This document shows, piece after piece, positions 18,456 through 26,899 of a stretch of 64,000 nucleotides of DNA; position 1 is the stretch's first letter, and each line of letters starts with the position of its first letter. Source of the DNA: Clostridiales bacterium UBA6386 (GTDB lineage: Bacteria > Bacillota > Clostridia > Oscillospirales > Oscillospiraceae); contig DJQM01000059.1 of assembly GCA_002437585.1 (NCBI GenBank), forward strand, positions 461-64,460, in the 5' to 3' direction. Made by a program: the position numbers and the translations under genes. The notes beneath the pieces are model-generated. The model searched no databases. It was not told the origin of the DNA and was given only the letters and a program-made list of their open reading frames with translations.

Positions 18456-19523
18456 TTACAGCAATGCGCCAAATAAGTCAACCAGCTGATAGCCCTCGGG
18501 TACGCACAGGCCGAAACACAGCAGCGTCTGCGGGCAGGCCACCAGCATGGCCTTGGCCTGGGTGCGGGTCAGATCCTCCCACCGGCCTCCGGCGATCCGG
18601 GTTACCAGCTCCGGCATATAGCTGTAGGCTACCGCCGTGCCGCAGGACTTGGCCAGCTTCTCGTGGTTGAACATCTCCGTCAGGGTAAAGCCCGCGGCCT
18701 GAGCCATGGCTCGGAGGGGAGCGAACTCGTGGAAGGTTCTGGCCAGCCGGTCGTCATCGTGGCAGGCGCCCAGGACGCCCAGGGCAGGCTTGGCCTCCAG
18801 CTTCTTCTCCGCCAGCAGCTTGGCAACGAAGGCGGTGGCAGTGGTGACGCCGGCGGTGATCTCGCAGCCCCACTCCGGGTACTTCTGCACCATGATCTCC
18901 CCGTCGTAGCTGTCCAGCACCACCACAGGCAGGCCGGTTTCATTGATGGCCTTGGCGCAGGCGGCGGCCTGCTGGCGCACCTCCTCGGTATAGCCCATCA
19001 GATCCCCCAGCATTACGCCGGAGGCAGGCTCGCTGGCGAGCACCTTGGCGGAAACCCCGGCCTTTTTCAGCAGCTTCAGCAGATTCCTCGCCATTTCCGG
19101 GGTCTTGACGGCGGCCACCTCGCCGATGTACACCAGCACATCCGTGCCCTCCTGGCCGAAGGTGGGCTTCACCGCGCCGAAGATATTTCCGGTGGTTTCG
19201 ATGTTCTCGATGACCTTCATGACACTTTCCGGAGCGGTTTCGCTGACCACCGCCTCGGTGCGGGCCTCCCGGATGAACAGCGGTGGCTGGTAGCCGGTGG
19301 CGCAGTCATTGGTGCAGGCGTCGCACAGCAGGCACTCATACATGGCCTGGGCCATGTCCTTATCAAATTTCTGCTCTTTCTTACTGACCATGCTCAGCAG
19401 CAGTCCCTTTGCCCGGGGGGTATTCAGCTCCTTGCCGGTCTGGTGCTGGACAGGGCACAGGTGACGGCACATCCAGCAGAAGCGGCACTTCTCGGCATGA
19501 TGCAGGGCATTCTGGCTAATCAT
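18456..19523 (-). CDS. Fe-S protein with two 4Fe-4S motifs and a CCG-like C-terminus (GlpC/HdrD type)
   Basis: 355 aa; ribosome site AGGAGGTAACC. The N-terminal cluster motifs are CRFCWMCRHLCPVQ (about residues 13-26) and CLLCDACTNDCATG (about 64-77). The C-terminal half contains GVLGACHDDDRLAR, SCGTAVAYSY and ACPQTLLCFG, a sparse version of the cysteine-rich CCG/heterodisulfide-reductase domain. Such proteins pass electrons between a flavin dehydrogenase and another acceptor. It follows the GlcD-type gene by 22 bases and precedes etfB, so a four-subunit dehydrogenase is the simplest reading (inference). Confidence 0.85.
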   Translation of the reverse strand: MISQNALHHAEKCRFCWMCRHLCPVQHQTGKELNTPRAKGLLLSMVSKKEQKFDKDMAQAMYECLLCDACTNDCATGYQPPLFIREARTEAVVSETAPESVMKVIENIETTGNIFGAVKPTFGQEGTDVLVYIGEVAAVKTPEMARNLLKLLKKAGVSAKVLASEPASGVMLGDLMGYTEEVRQQAAACAKAINETGLPVVVLDSYDGEIMVQKYPEWGCEITAGVTTATAFVAKLLAEKKLEAKPALGVLGACHDDDRLARTFHEFAPLRAMAQAAGFTLTEMFNHEKLAKSCGTAVAYSYMPELVTRIAGGRWEDLTRTQAKAMLVACPQTLLCFGLCVPEGYQLVDLFGALL

Positions 19524-19545
19524 ATGGTTACCTCCTATCCTTTCC

Positions 19546-20976
19546 TCACAGACCCAGCTTATAGGGGTTCATAATTCCGTTGGGATCCAGCTCCTTCTTC
19601 AGAGCCTGCAGCACCTGCAGAGCCGGACCGTACTGCTCCTTCATGAGCCGGGACAGCTTCAGGCCGATGCCATGGTGGTCGTTGAGCACGCCGCCGTTGG
19701 CCAGAGCCGCCCGGACGCCGGTGTTCCAGACCTGGTTGTGAACCCGCAGAGCCTCCTCCGGGTCGGCAGGGGGATTGTCGATGATGAACCGGGAATAGTT
19801 CATGGCGCCCCAGTCGTACCAGTGGGAGCTGTGGGAGATGAAGCGGACGCCGTACTGCTTGAAGTTATCCTCCACGGCGGCCTTCATAGCCCGGTAAATC
19901 TTCTCGATATTGTCGTGGGTGGCCACGGTGTCCAGGGTTCCGAACATCTGGGGCAAGTCCATAATGTGATCGGGATAGAAGAAGGTGATCCGGTTCTGGA
20001 ACCACTTTTCGCCGTACTCCGTGCCCAGATCCTCCGCGCCGTACTTTTTCGCGATGTCCAGCACAATTTCCAGCTCGGCGGCCACGATCTTCTCATAGCC
20101 CTCCAGGGTCAGATTCAGGAAGGAGCCCCGCTTCTCAAAGCCGATGATCTTTTTGATGATGGAGACGGTCTCCGCCTCGTCGAACAGCCGGACGATGGAG
20201 GGCTTCACCGCCTGGACGATCTCCCGGCAGGCCTGGTAGCCCACATGGATATCGGAGAACAGGAAGGCATGGTGAATCCGGGTCTGGGGCTGCTTGACGA
20301 TCTTGAACTTGGCCTTGGTCATGATGCCCAGGGTGCCCTCGGAGCCGATGAAGAAGGGGATCAGGTTGGGGCCGGTGGAGTGCTTGGGCACGGGCAGGGT
20401 GTTGATGATGTCGCCGTTGGGCAGGACGACCTCCAGAGACAGACACATGTCGTCCATCTTGCCGTACTTGGTGGACAAAATGCCGATGCCGTTGTGCGCC
20501 AGCGCGCCGCCTACGGTGCAGCAGGTCATGCAGGAGGGCAGGTGCATCACGGAATAGCCCTTCTCGTTGACCAGGTCTTCCAGGGTGGCGAAGATCATGC
20601 CGGTCTCGCAGACCACATAGCCCGCCTCGGTGTTCAGCTCAATGAGCTTGTCCAGCCGCTTGATATCCAGCAGAATGCCCCCGGCAACCGGCAGCGCGCC
20701 GCCCTGACTGCCGGAGCCGCCGCCCCAGGTGGTGACGGGAATTTTATAGTAGTTGGCGATTTTCAGAACCTTGGATACCTCTTCCGTGGTGCCGGGGCGG
20801 ACGATGATGTCGGGCATAGGACCCTGCTCACCCGCATCCTGCCATTTCCGGCCTAGCCAGAAGTAATCCACGGAGTATACCGCCCGCTCGATTTCCTTGG
20901 TGGAGACGTTCTCCACGCCCACCGCGTCCTCCAGCTCCGAGCGGATCATGTAGAACATCAAAGACTTCTCTTGCAT
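19546..20976 (-). CDS. GlcD/LldE-type FAD-linked 2-hydroxyacid dehydrogenase
   Basis: 476 aa with the FAD_binding_4 domain at about 55-195: IIVRPGTTEEVSKVLKIA, the pyrophosphate-binding TTWGGGSGSQGGALP, MHLPSCMTCCTVGGALAHNG and GKMDDMCLSLEVVLPNGD. The C-terminal FAD-oxidase C domain ends GIGLKLSRLMKEQYGPAL and LDPNGIMNPYKLGL. Family members oxidise D-lactate, glycolate or 2-hydroxyglutarate. In acetogens a GlcD-like LctD partners with EtfAB for electron-confurcating lactate oxidation. Start supported by GGGAGAAGCAAC. Confidence 0.9.
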   Translation of the reverse strand: MQEKSLMFYMIRSELEDAVGVENVSTKEIERAVYSVDYFWLGRKWQDAGEQGPMPDIIVRPGTTEEVSKVLKIANYYKIPVTTWGGGSGSQGGALPVAGGILLDIKRLDKLIELNTEAGYVVCETGMIFATLEDLVNEKGYSVMHLPSCMTCCTVGGALAHNGIGILSTKYGKMDDMCLSLEVVLPNGDIINTLPVPKHSTGPNLIPFFIGSEGTLGIMTKAKFKIVKQPQTRIHHAFLFSDIHVGYQACREIVQAVKPSIVRLFDEAETVSIIKKIIGFEKRGSFLNLTLEGYEKIVAAELEIVLDIAKKYGAEDLGTEYGEKWFQNRITFFYPDHIMDLPQMFGTLDTVATHDNIEKIYRAMKAAVEDNFKQYGVRFISHSSHWYDWGAMNYSRFIIDNPPADPEEALRVHNQVWNTGVRAALANGGVLNDHHGIGLKLSRLMKEQYGPALQVLQALKKELDPNGIMNPYKLGL

Positions 20977-21012
20977 GTTGCTTCTCCCTTTCTGGTAATT
21001 GTTAATTTCGGT

Positions 21013-21681
21013 TTATTCCCCGGAAACAGGGTGGATTTCCCAATTTTCGCCGTAGATACCGGGGAACGCTCCCCGTTCGATCAGAGACCCGTTGGCCTCG
21101 TGTCCGATGAGCCATTTGTTGGCCGCCCAGAGCTTGTCAACTTTTCGCTCCGGGGCGATGGGCAGGTTCGTGCCCCGCTGCAGGCCCACGATGCAGCTGA
21201 AACCTGCCTTCGTCACCTCGCAGGGGCAGAAATGCAGGGTGTCCGAATACACCTCGATCATCTCCCCCTGGGCAAGATAGAAGGCCCGCACCTTGGCCGC
21301 GTCCAGCCGCCCGTCCCCGTCCAAGTCCTCCCGCTTGGCAAGCAGCAGCACCAGCTCCCGGACGGCTACGTTGAATTCATTGCAGGTGTGCCACTCCAGG
21401 GCGCCCAGCCGGTTGGAATGCCCCCAGCACAGGCCGACCTGCTCATCCAGCCCGCCGCAGAGAACCTCTCTCAGCCTGGCCGCTTCGGGAATTTCGTCCA
21501 GCTCTGGGGTGGCGGCCACATAGCGGCTTCCCGTCTCCGGGAAGGGCAGGGTCTCCGCCGCCGCGCAGAAACCGGCGGTGTCCCAGTCGATCACCCGGCC
21601 ATAATGCCGGAAAGCCGGCTCATGAATGGAATGAATCAGAATGTGAGGGTTGGCCTGCCGCAGCTTTTCCAGTCTATCCAT
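21013..21681 (-). CDS. DUF4867-like protein of unknown function
   Basis: 222 aa from ATG at 21681 (MDRLEKLRQANPHI); GGGGG ribosome site 9 bases upstream, inside the end of the pfkB gene. The protein resembles the DUF4867 family as I remember it, which travels with sugar isomerase, aldolase and PfkB genes in Firmicutes. Conserved-looking parts are LCWGHSNRLGALEWH, NEFNVAVRELVLLLA and the cysteine pair in LHFCPCEVTKAGF. A cupin-like, metal-binding fold is possible from the His/Glu spacing, but I cannot assign an activity. It sits between the kinase and the GlcD dehydrogenase. Confidence 0.6.
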   Translation of the reverse strand: MDRLEKLRQANPHILIHSIHEPAFRHYGRVIDWDTAGFCAAAETLPFPETGSRYVAATPELDEIPEAARLREVLCGGLDEQVGLCWGHSNRLGALEWHTCNEFNVAVRELVLLLAKREDLDGDGRLDAAKVRAFYLAQGEMIEVYSDTLHFCPCEVTKAGFSCIVGLQRGTNLPIAPERKVDKLWAANKWLIGHEANGSLIERGAFPGIYGENWEIHPVSGE

Positions 21682-22591
21682 TTTGAATGACCCCCTTGTG
21701 GGTTTTCTGAAATTCCAGCACTTCTCCATAGCCCGGAATGCCCTGCTGGGCACCGAACCGGGTGCATTTCAGAGCGGAGGTGGCCGAAGCAAAGCAGCAG
21801 GCATCATAAGGCGTCATGCCCTTGCGCCTGGCCGCCAGGAACGCGCCGTGGAAGGTGTCTCCCGCGCCGTTGGAGTCAATGGCCTTCACCGGGTACACCG
21901 GGTAGCGCACTTCCCGGCCATTTTCCCAGAGGAAGCCGCCCTTGCTGCCCTGGGTAATCACCAGGGTCTGCGGGTGATACCGCTCCTGCAGCACCGCCGC
22001 GGCCTCCTGGGCGGTGGCCCGGCCGGTGACCTTTTTGGCAAATTCCTCGCTGGGAATCAGCACGTCCACCAGCGGCAGCAGCCGCTCAATATCCGGGTAA
22101 GCACCGCCTGCGTCCATGCTGACGGTAACGCCCATTTCCCGTGCCTTTTCCGCCGCGTACACGGCGCAGTCCAGGTGGTTGCCGTCCAGATGCAGAACCT
22201 TGGCCTGTCCCAGAACCTTCAGATCGATATCCTCCGGCCGGGGCGGAGCCGCCTGTCCCCGGTTCCACACGCAGGTGCGGCTGCCGTTTGTCACGTTCAG
22301 CAGCACCACACTGTGGAAGGTCAGACCCGGATTGACCCTTACGTTGGAGGTATCTACCCCGTAGCGTTCCAGCTCTCCTCTGACAAAGGTACCGTACATA
22401 TCGTCGCCCACGGTGCCCAGATACCCGGCGGACACCCCCAGCTTGCGCACCGCCACCAGGCCGGTGGCGCAGGGGCCGCCGCACTGGAATTTTGTCTCCA
22501 GTCCCCGGAGCTTGGTGTCCTCCTTGGGGTAGCCCTCCGTGGTCATGAGGATGTCAAACACCGCGGCACCGATTCCCACTACGTCCGCCAT
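21674..22591 (-). CDS. PfkB-family carbohydrate kinase
   Basis: 305 aa ribokinase-like kinase. N-terminal segment VVGIGAAVFDILMTTEGYP, then KFQCGGPCATGLVAVRKLG; the C-terminal catalytic motif is AIDSNGAGDTFHGAFLAAR with the base Asp. Members phosphorylate sugars, sugar phosphates or keto-deoxy acids (IolC, tagatose-6-P kinase, KDG kinase). Its start overlaps the aldolase stop (TAATG), and kinase plus class II aldolase is the classic pair that makes and splits a bisphosphate or keto-acid phosphate. The substrate is open. Confidence 0.88.
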   Translation of the reverse strand: MADVVGIGAAVFDILMTTEGYPKEDTKLRGLETKFQCGGPCATGLVAVRKLGVSAGYLGTVGDDMYGTFVRGELERYGVDTSNVRVNPGLTFHSVVLLNVTNGSRTCVWNRGQAAPPRPEDIDLKVLGQAKVLHLDGNHLDCAVYAAEKAREMGVTVSMDAGGAYPDIERLLPLVDVLIPSEEFAKKVTGRATAQEAAAVLQERYHPQTLVITQGSKGGFLWENGREVRYPVYPVKAIDSNGAGDTFHGAFLAARRKGMTPYDACCFASATSALKCTRFGAQQGIPGYGEVLEFQKTHKGVIQNG

Positions 22592-23412
22592 TATCGATCC
22601 GCTCCCAATAGCCTAATTTTGCTGATGGCGAAGGCCTTCACCCGGGCGGTAGGCTCCTTCATAAACAGATCCAGTGCCAGGATGGCAGGGTCAACGGCCC
22701 GGATGCCGTCGAGCAGGGAGCAGCACACGTCGGTGCCGAAGTTGATCTTCCGGATGCCGGCCTTCACCGCCGCCTGAATCTGATCGTCGGGAACGCCGGA
22801 GCCGCCGTGGAGCACCAGGTGCGCCTTCTGTCCGGCGTGAAGCTCCTCGATCCGGCGGATGGCCAGGACAGGTGCCTGCTTGTAGTGGCCGTGGGCAGTG
22901 CCAACTGCCACCGCCAGCGCGCAGACCCCGGTCTCGTCCACAAACCGGGCCGCGTCCGCCACCTTGGTGTAGTCGGTGGTGACACCCTCGGCGGCCTTGC
23001 CCACCTCGCCCAGCTCGCCTTCCACGGTGATGCCCATTTCCCTGGCCATTTCCACAACGCCGCGGGTTATGGCGATGTTCTCGTCAATGGGCTTCCGGGA
23101 AGCGTCGATCATCACGCCGGTGGCGCCGTAGCGGAAGGCACGGAGCACCTCAGGAACCCCCGCGCCGTGATCCAGGTGGAAGGCCACCGGGGTCTTCATG
23201 TTGTGCATGGCCTCCCGGATGATGGGAGCCACATACTGCGCCAGCTCCGAATCAAACAGTCGGCTGTACATCTGGAAGATCACCGGCGCGCCGGTTTCCT
23301 CCGCCGCCTGCATGACGCCCATCACCGTCTCCAGGTTGTAGACGTTGAACGCGGGTACCGCAAAGCCGCCGCCCTCACCGATATCCAGAATTTCCTTCAG
23401 ACCGTAAAGCAT
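22591..23412 (-). CDS. Class II (zinc) fructose/tagatose-bisphosphate-type aldolase
   Basis: 273 aa from ATG at 23412 preceded by GGAGGAGAAAT; upstream in-frame ATGs lie inside the terminator region. Zinc and phosphate motifs: VAFHLDHGAG, GTAHGHYKQAP, LVLHGGSGVPD and KINFGTDVCC. This size and pattern fit the GatY/KbaY/IolJ/FbaA group. It would cleave a ketose bisphosphate or the phosphorylated keto-deoxy acid of the IolB/IolC route to DHAP plus an aldehyde. Which of these applies is not readable here. Confidence 0.9.
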   Translation of the reverse strand: MLYGLKEILDIGEGGGFAVPAFNVYNLETVMGVMQAAEETGAPVIFQMYSRLFDSELAQYVAPIIREAMHNMKTPVAFHLDHGAGVPEVLRAFRYGATGVMIDASRKPIDENIAITRGVVEMAREMGITVEGELGEVGKAAEGVTTDYTKVADAARFVDETGVCALAVAVGTAHGHYKQAPVLAIRRIEELHAGQKAHLVLHGGSGVPDDQIQAAVKAGIRKINFGTDVCCSLLDGIRAVDPAILALDLFMKEPTARVKAFAISKIRLLGADR

Positions 23413-23449
23413 ATTTCTCCTCCTATTGTAAAAATGGTTGCATGATTTC

Positions 23450-23485
23450 AAAAAACAGCACCGCCGCTGTTTCCAGCAGCGGTGC
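23450..23485 (-). terminator. Intrinsic terminator between isomerase and aldolase genes
   Basis: On the minus strand GCACCGCTGCTG pairs with CAGCGGCGGTGC around a GGAAA-type loop and is followed by TGTTTTTT. It lies just after the isomerase stop, inside the gene run, so it probably thins transcription of the downstream genes. Confidence 0.7.
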
Positions 23486-23491
23486 CAAGCG

Positions 23492-24883
23492 TCAATCCAA
23501 GCCGTCAAAGCGCAGGGCAGGGATATACTTGCAGAATTCCCGGATGGAATCCGTCAGGCTGCCTTCGATTTCGGACATATGGTGGATGTAGGGGCCTTCG
23601 ATGAGCTTCCGCTCCAGTTCGGGCAGATTCTTGAATCTGGCCCACAGGTAGGAACCGAAGGTATAGGGGCCGTCGGTGCTGTCGCACTCGGCCACGGCGA
23701 TGGAGTAGTTTCCATGCTCCTGATCGATCCGCGCCACGGTGTAATGGCCGTCTTCCACCTGCATCCACTGGCGCATGTTGACCATCTTCGCGGCGGTGCC
23801 CTGCTTCTTCAGGGAGTAGGCGAAGGGGCCGCAGTGCCACAGCAGCTCAATGTTCCGGTCGGTGGGGTGCCGGGTGGTAAATTCGCCCAGGAAGGGCTTT
23901 TTCTTGCCGAAGGTCAGGCAGCTGAGCACCACCTGGGTCAGCGTCGCGTGCATATCGCTCTCACAGCCGATGATGTAGCCCATATCCGCCAGCAGCGGAT
24001 AGGCAGCGCAGGGCATGGCTCCCAGCATCAGCTGCATGGCCGTCCAGCACTCGGCGGAGACGGCGGCTACATTGTACTCGGCAAAAATTTCCTGGTACAG
24101 CAGCACAAAGGCATAGACCTTGTGGAGCACCGGCTCGGACAGGTTGTCAATCTCGTACATTTCCCGGAGCTTTGCCACACCGGCAGCCAGCTCCTCCTTC
24201 CGGGTCTGCAGAATCCGGTTGTATTTGTCCTGAATCACCGCCAGATTCACGGGGATGACGTGGATGTCAAATTTATCCATCAGATCGCTCTCGTTGAAGA
24301 TCACGGAGCAGAAGGGCTTGGGCCGCATTCCCACCTGAGCCACCCGCATTCCCGTGAAGTTCTTCACAGCGCAGGCAACAGCGGCAAATTTCCGCAGCCC
24401 CTCGGCGAAGATGGGATCGGTGATCTGACAGTTTTCAATGTAGGTAAAGGGGATGTTCATCCTTTGCAGCTGACGGCTCATGCCGAACAGACCGCACTGG
24501 GTATCGGTATAGCGGGTGCCGTCCGCCTCAAATACCATATCCTGAGGACCCCACAGCAGCACCGGCTTGCCGATGGCCTTGGCCACCGCTCCGGCCACCT
24601 CTTCGTTGCCGAAGTTGCCGTTGATCAGGAACACCGCGTCCACCTTTTCCGCACGGAATCGGTCAATGACGGCATCCACATCCCGGTCGCTGTAGAGCAC
24701 GTTCACCTCGTTGATCCCCTGCAAATCCACGAAGGAAATGTTTTCCGTGGTAAAATGCTCCTCAATGTAGGCAACCGCCCCGGCGCACCGCTCCTCCGCC
24801 TTTTCCCAGTTGAAAATGCCGGGTCGGGGCGTGACGTCTCTGCGGATGGGAACCAGGCCGATTTTGACATGATAGTTTAACAT
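23492..24883 (-). CDS. L-fucose/L-arabinose isomerase-like protein
   Basis: 463 aa. The overall pattern resembles the fucose/arabinose isomerase superfamily: N-terminal alpha/beta domains (GLVPIRRDVTPRPGIFNWEKA, VFLINGNFGNEEVAGAVAKA, VLLWGPQDM), a central Glu/Asp-containing region (AVSAECWTAMQLMLGAMPCAA, MGYIIGCESDMHATL) and a beta-barrel end. These enzymes interconvert aldoses and ketoses with Mn2+. Many such divergent members are uncharacterised. It is the first gene of the catabolic run. Sugar specificity unknown. Confidence 0.75.
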   Translation of the reverse strand: MLNYHVKIGLVPIRRDVTPRPGIFNWEKAEERCAGAVAYIEEHFTTENISFVDLQGINEVNVLYSDRDVDAVIDRFRAEKVDAVFLINGNFGNEEVAGAVAKAIGKPVLLWGPQDMVFEADGTRYTDTQCGLFGMSRQLQRMNIPFTYIENCQITDPIFAEGLRKFAAVACAVKNFTGMRVAQVGMRPKPFCSVIFNESDLMDKFDIHVIPVNLAVIQDKYNRILQTRKEELAAGVAKLREMYEIDNLSEPVLHKVYAFVLLYQEIFAEYNVAAVSAECWTAMQLMLGAMPCAAYPLLADMGYIIGCESDMHATLTQVVLSCLTFGKKKPFLGEFTTRHPTDRNIELLWHCGPFAYSLKKQGTAAKMVNMRQWMQVEDGHYTVARIDQEHGNYSIAVAECDSTDGPYTFGSYLWARFKNLPELERKLIEGPYIHHMSEIEGSLTDSIREFCKYIPALRFDGLD

Positions 24884-25052
24884 GATTCTTTTCCTCCTAG
24901 TTTTGATAACCCTGAAAGGCTGAACCGGATGCTGGAATTATTCTAACACTGGTCTTTCCCCTTTACCATTTATCTAACTTACGAAAAACAGGCGGCAAAT
25001 CATTCTGGATATATGTGCAATTCCAACAAAATTCTACCGCTTCTTTTGACAG

Positions 25053-25097
25053 CAAAAAACCGGGCTCCACGCATTCGCGCGTGAAGCCCGGTTTTCA
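25053..25097 (-). terminator. Terminator of the sensor-kinase operon
   Basis: Minus strand: AAAACCGGGCTTCACGC pairs with GCGTGGAGCCCGGTTTT around a short loop, followed by a T-run. It separates the regulatory/ABC operon from the isomerase operon, so the latter needs its own promoter in 24884-25052. Confidence 0.85.
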
Positions 25098-25104
25098 GGG
25101 AACC

Positions 25105-26898
25105 TCATTCCAGATCCCAATCCAGGTCGTCGCTGCCCAGAATATCCGGCTCGATGTAGGTCAGGGGGATGGTGATGTGCACCACCACGCCGCCCTCCTC
25201 CCGGTTGCTGATGGTAAGGCTGGCGTCTTCCCCATAAATCAGCCTGAGCCGCTGGCGGACATTGCCCAGGCCGATGCCGCCCTGGCGGCCGGAGGGAATC
25301 TGGCCGGACTGGAGCTTGCGCTCCATCTGCGGGGACAGGCCGTAGCCTGTATCCTTCACCGTCAGATTCAGCCGATCCTCCTTCACATAGGCGTGGACGA
25401 TGATCTCCGAGTCCTCCTCCTGGCTGCGGATGCCGTGCTGCAGGGCATTTTCCACCACCGGCTGGAGGATCATGGTAGGAATCAGGGCGTTTCTTGCCGC
25501 CTCCTTGGCCGAGAAGGTGGTTTTCAGCCTGTCCCCATGGATAAACCGGTAGATTTCCGTATAATCCTGGAGCATGTCGAATTCCTGCTGGCAGGTGAGG
25601 AACTGCCGGGTGGTATTGACGGTGATGCTCCGGAAATACCGGCTGATCCGCTGGACGATCTCCACAATGTCCTCGTTTCCCCGGATCTTCGCCATGGAGT
25701 TGACGGTTTCCAGGGCATTGTAGATAAAGTGGGGTCGGATCTGGGTTTCCAGAGACCGGTACTTGTACTCCAGAATCTGAATTTCCGCCTCGTTTTTCAG
25801 CCGCTCCTTCTCCACCAGCTGCTCCAGCAGCTCCTGAATTTTGGCGGTCATATGATTCATGGTCTGCGCCAGCTGGCTGATGTCATCCTCCCCGGAAACC
25901 GCAATATGCTGGGAAAAATCACCGTCGGATACCCGAGCCATGGCCTTGCGCAGCTGGGTCAGCTTGGACACCAGCCCCCGCATGAGCATGGTCAGCAGTG
26001 CAATGCCCAGAAGCAGGCCGATGCAGCCGAAAAGGACACCGTGGTAGATGATCCTGCCCACCATCTCCCGGTAGGCGGCGGTAGAGCAGATGCCTACGGT
26101 GATCCAGCTGCCGCTGGTGCTGGAAACCATATAATATTCCGTTTTCAGCCAGTTGTCCCTCCTGGTGACGGCGTTATCCTGGAGATCCTTTGTTGCCTGA
26201 CGGCGCACCTCCTCCGGCACCTCCATGCCCGCGCCGGACAGATACTTGCCGCGGCTGTCGAAGAAGAGGAAGCCCGTATTCTCGTACACATTACTGACGC
26301 TGAAAATATTCCCCCGCATGTGGATCACCGCCTTGCCCACCCGGCGCAGAGGTGAAATGGCGTAGACATCCCGCAGAATGTACACGCCGCCGTCGGTGCC
26401 CCGATACCAGTTGCTGTTGCCATAGGTCACCGACCGGTGGGTGTCCAGGATGGCCGCGCAGTTGTCCTTTACCGCGCTGGGAATCGTATACTTTCCGCCG
26501 TCGGTGTGAACCCGGGTGCCGTCCAGCATTTCAATCAGCACATAGTTATAGTCCGAGGAATCCGTAATCATCTGGGTCAGGGCATAGCGGACATCCGCTA
26601 GGGTCGTGGTGGACTCCGGCTGGACGTAGGCATCCATCAGGCTTGGAATTTCCAGAGCCTCCATCTTGGAATAGATGGAATAGCCCAGGGATTCCTGGTT
26701 TTCCCGGAAATTCAGAGCCACCTGCTCCGTAAGCATTCCCAGATTTCTGGCACTTTCCTCCTTCAGAATTTTGGCCGAGGCGTGAATCTGGTTGTAAGTC
26801 ACCGAGCCGATGGCAAAAAACAGGGCGCAGATGTACACGATCATCAGCTTCGTGGCAAAGTTCAGACGGCTGAATTTCTTCATCACAGAAACTCCCAT
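25105..26898 (-). CDS. YesM/LytS-type sensor histidine kinase
   Basis: 597 aa. TM1 at about 14-36 (LMIVYICALFFAIGSV), a ~260-aa extracellular sensor, TM2 near 300-320 (LFGCIGLLLGIALLTMLM), HAMP (RKAMARVSDGDFSQHI), a His_kinase dimerisation motif RPHFIYNALETVNSM, and an HATPase with PVVENALQHGI, DTGYGL and GGIGLGNVRQRL. It probably senses a sugar or the binding protein outside the cell and phosphorylates the regulator encoded just upstream. The ATG at 26898 is adjacent to the regulator stop (TAATATG); an ATG five codons in (26883) also has a GGGAG site. Confidence 0.9.
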   Translation of the reverse strand: MGVSVMKKFSRLNFATKLMIVYICALFFAIGSVTYNQIHASAKILKEESARNLGMLTEQVALNFRENQESLGYSIYSKMEALEIPSLMDAYVQPESTTTLADVRYALTQMITDSSDYNYVLIEMLDGTRVHTDGGKYTIPSAVKDNCAAILDTHRSVTYGNSNWYRGTDGGVYILRDVYAISPLRRVGKAVIHMRGNIFSVSNVYENTGFLFFDSRGKYLSGAGMEVPEEVRRQATKDLQDNAVTRRDNWLKTEYYMVSSTSGSWITVGICSTAAYREMVGRIIYHGVLFGCIGLLLGIALLTMLMRGLVSKLTQLRKAMARVSDGDFSQHIAVSGEDDISQLAQTMNHMTAKIQELLEQLVEKERLKNEAEIQILEYKYRSLETQIRPHFIYNALETVNSMAKIRGNEDIVEIVQRISRYFRSITVNTTRQFLTCQQEFDMLQDYTEIYRFIHGDRLKTTFSAKEAARNALIPTMILQPVVENALQHGIRSQEEDSEIIVHAYVKEDRLNLTVKDTGYGLSPQMERKLQSGQIPSGRQGGIGLGNVRQRLRLIYGEDASLTISNREEGGVVVHITIPLTYIEPDILGSDDLDWDLE

Positions 26899-26899
26899 A

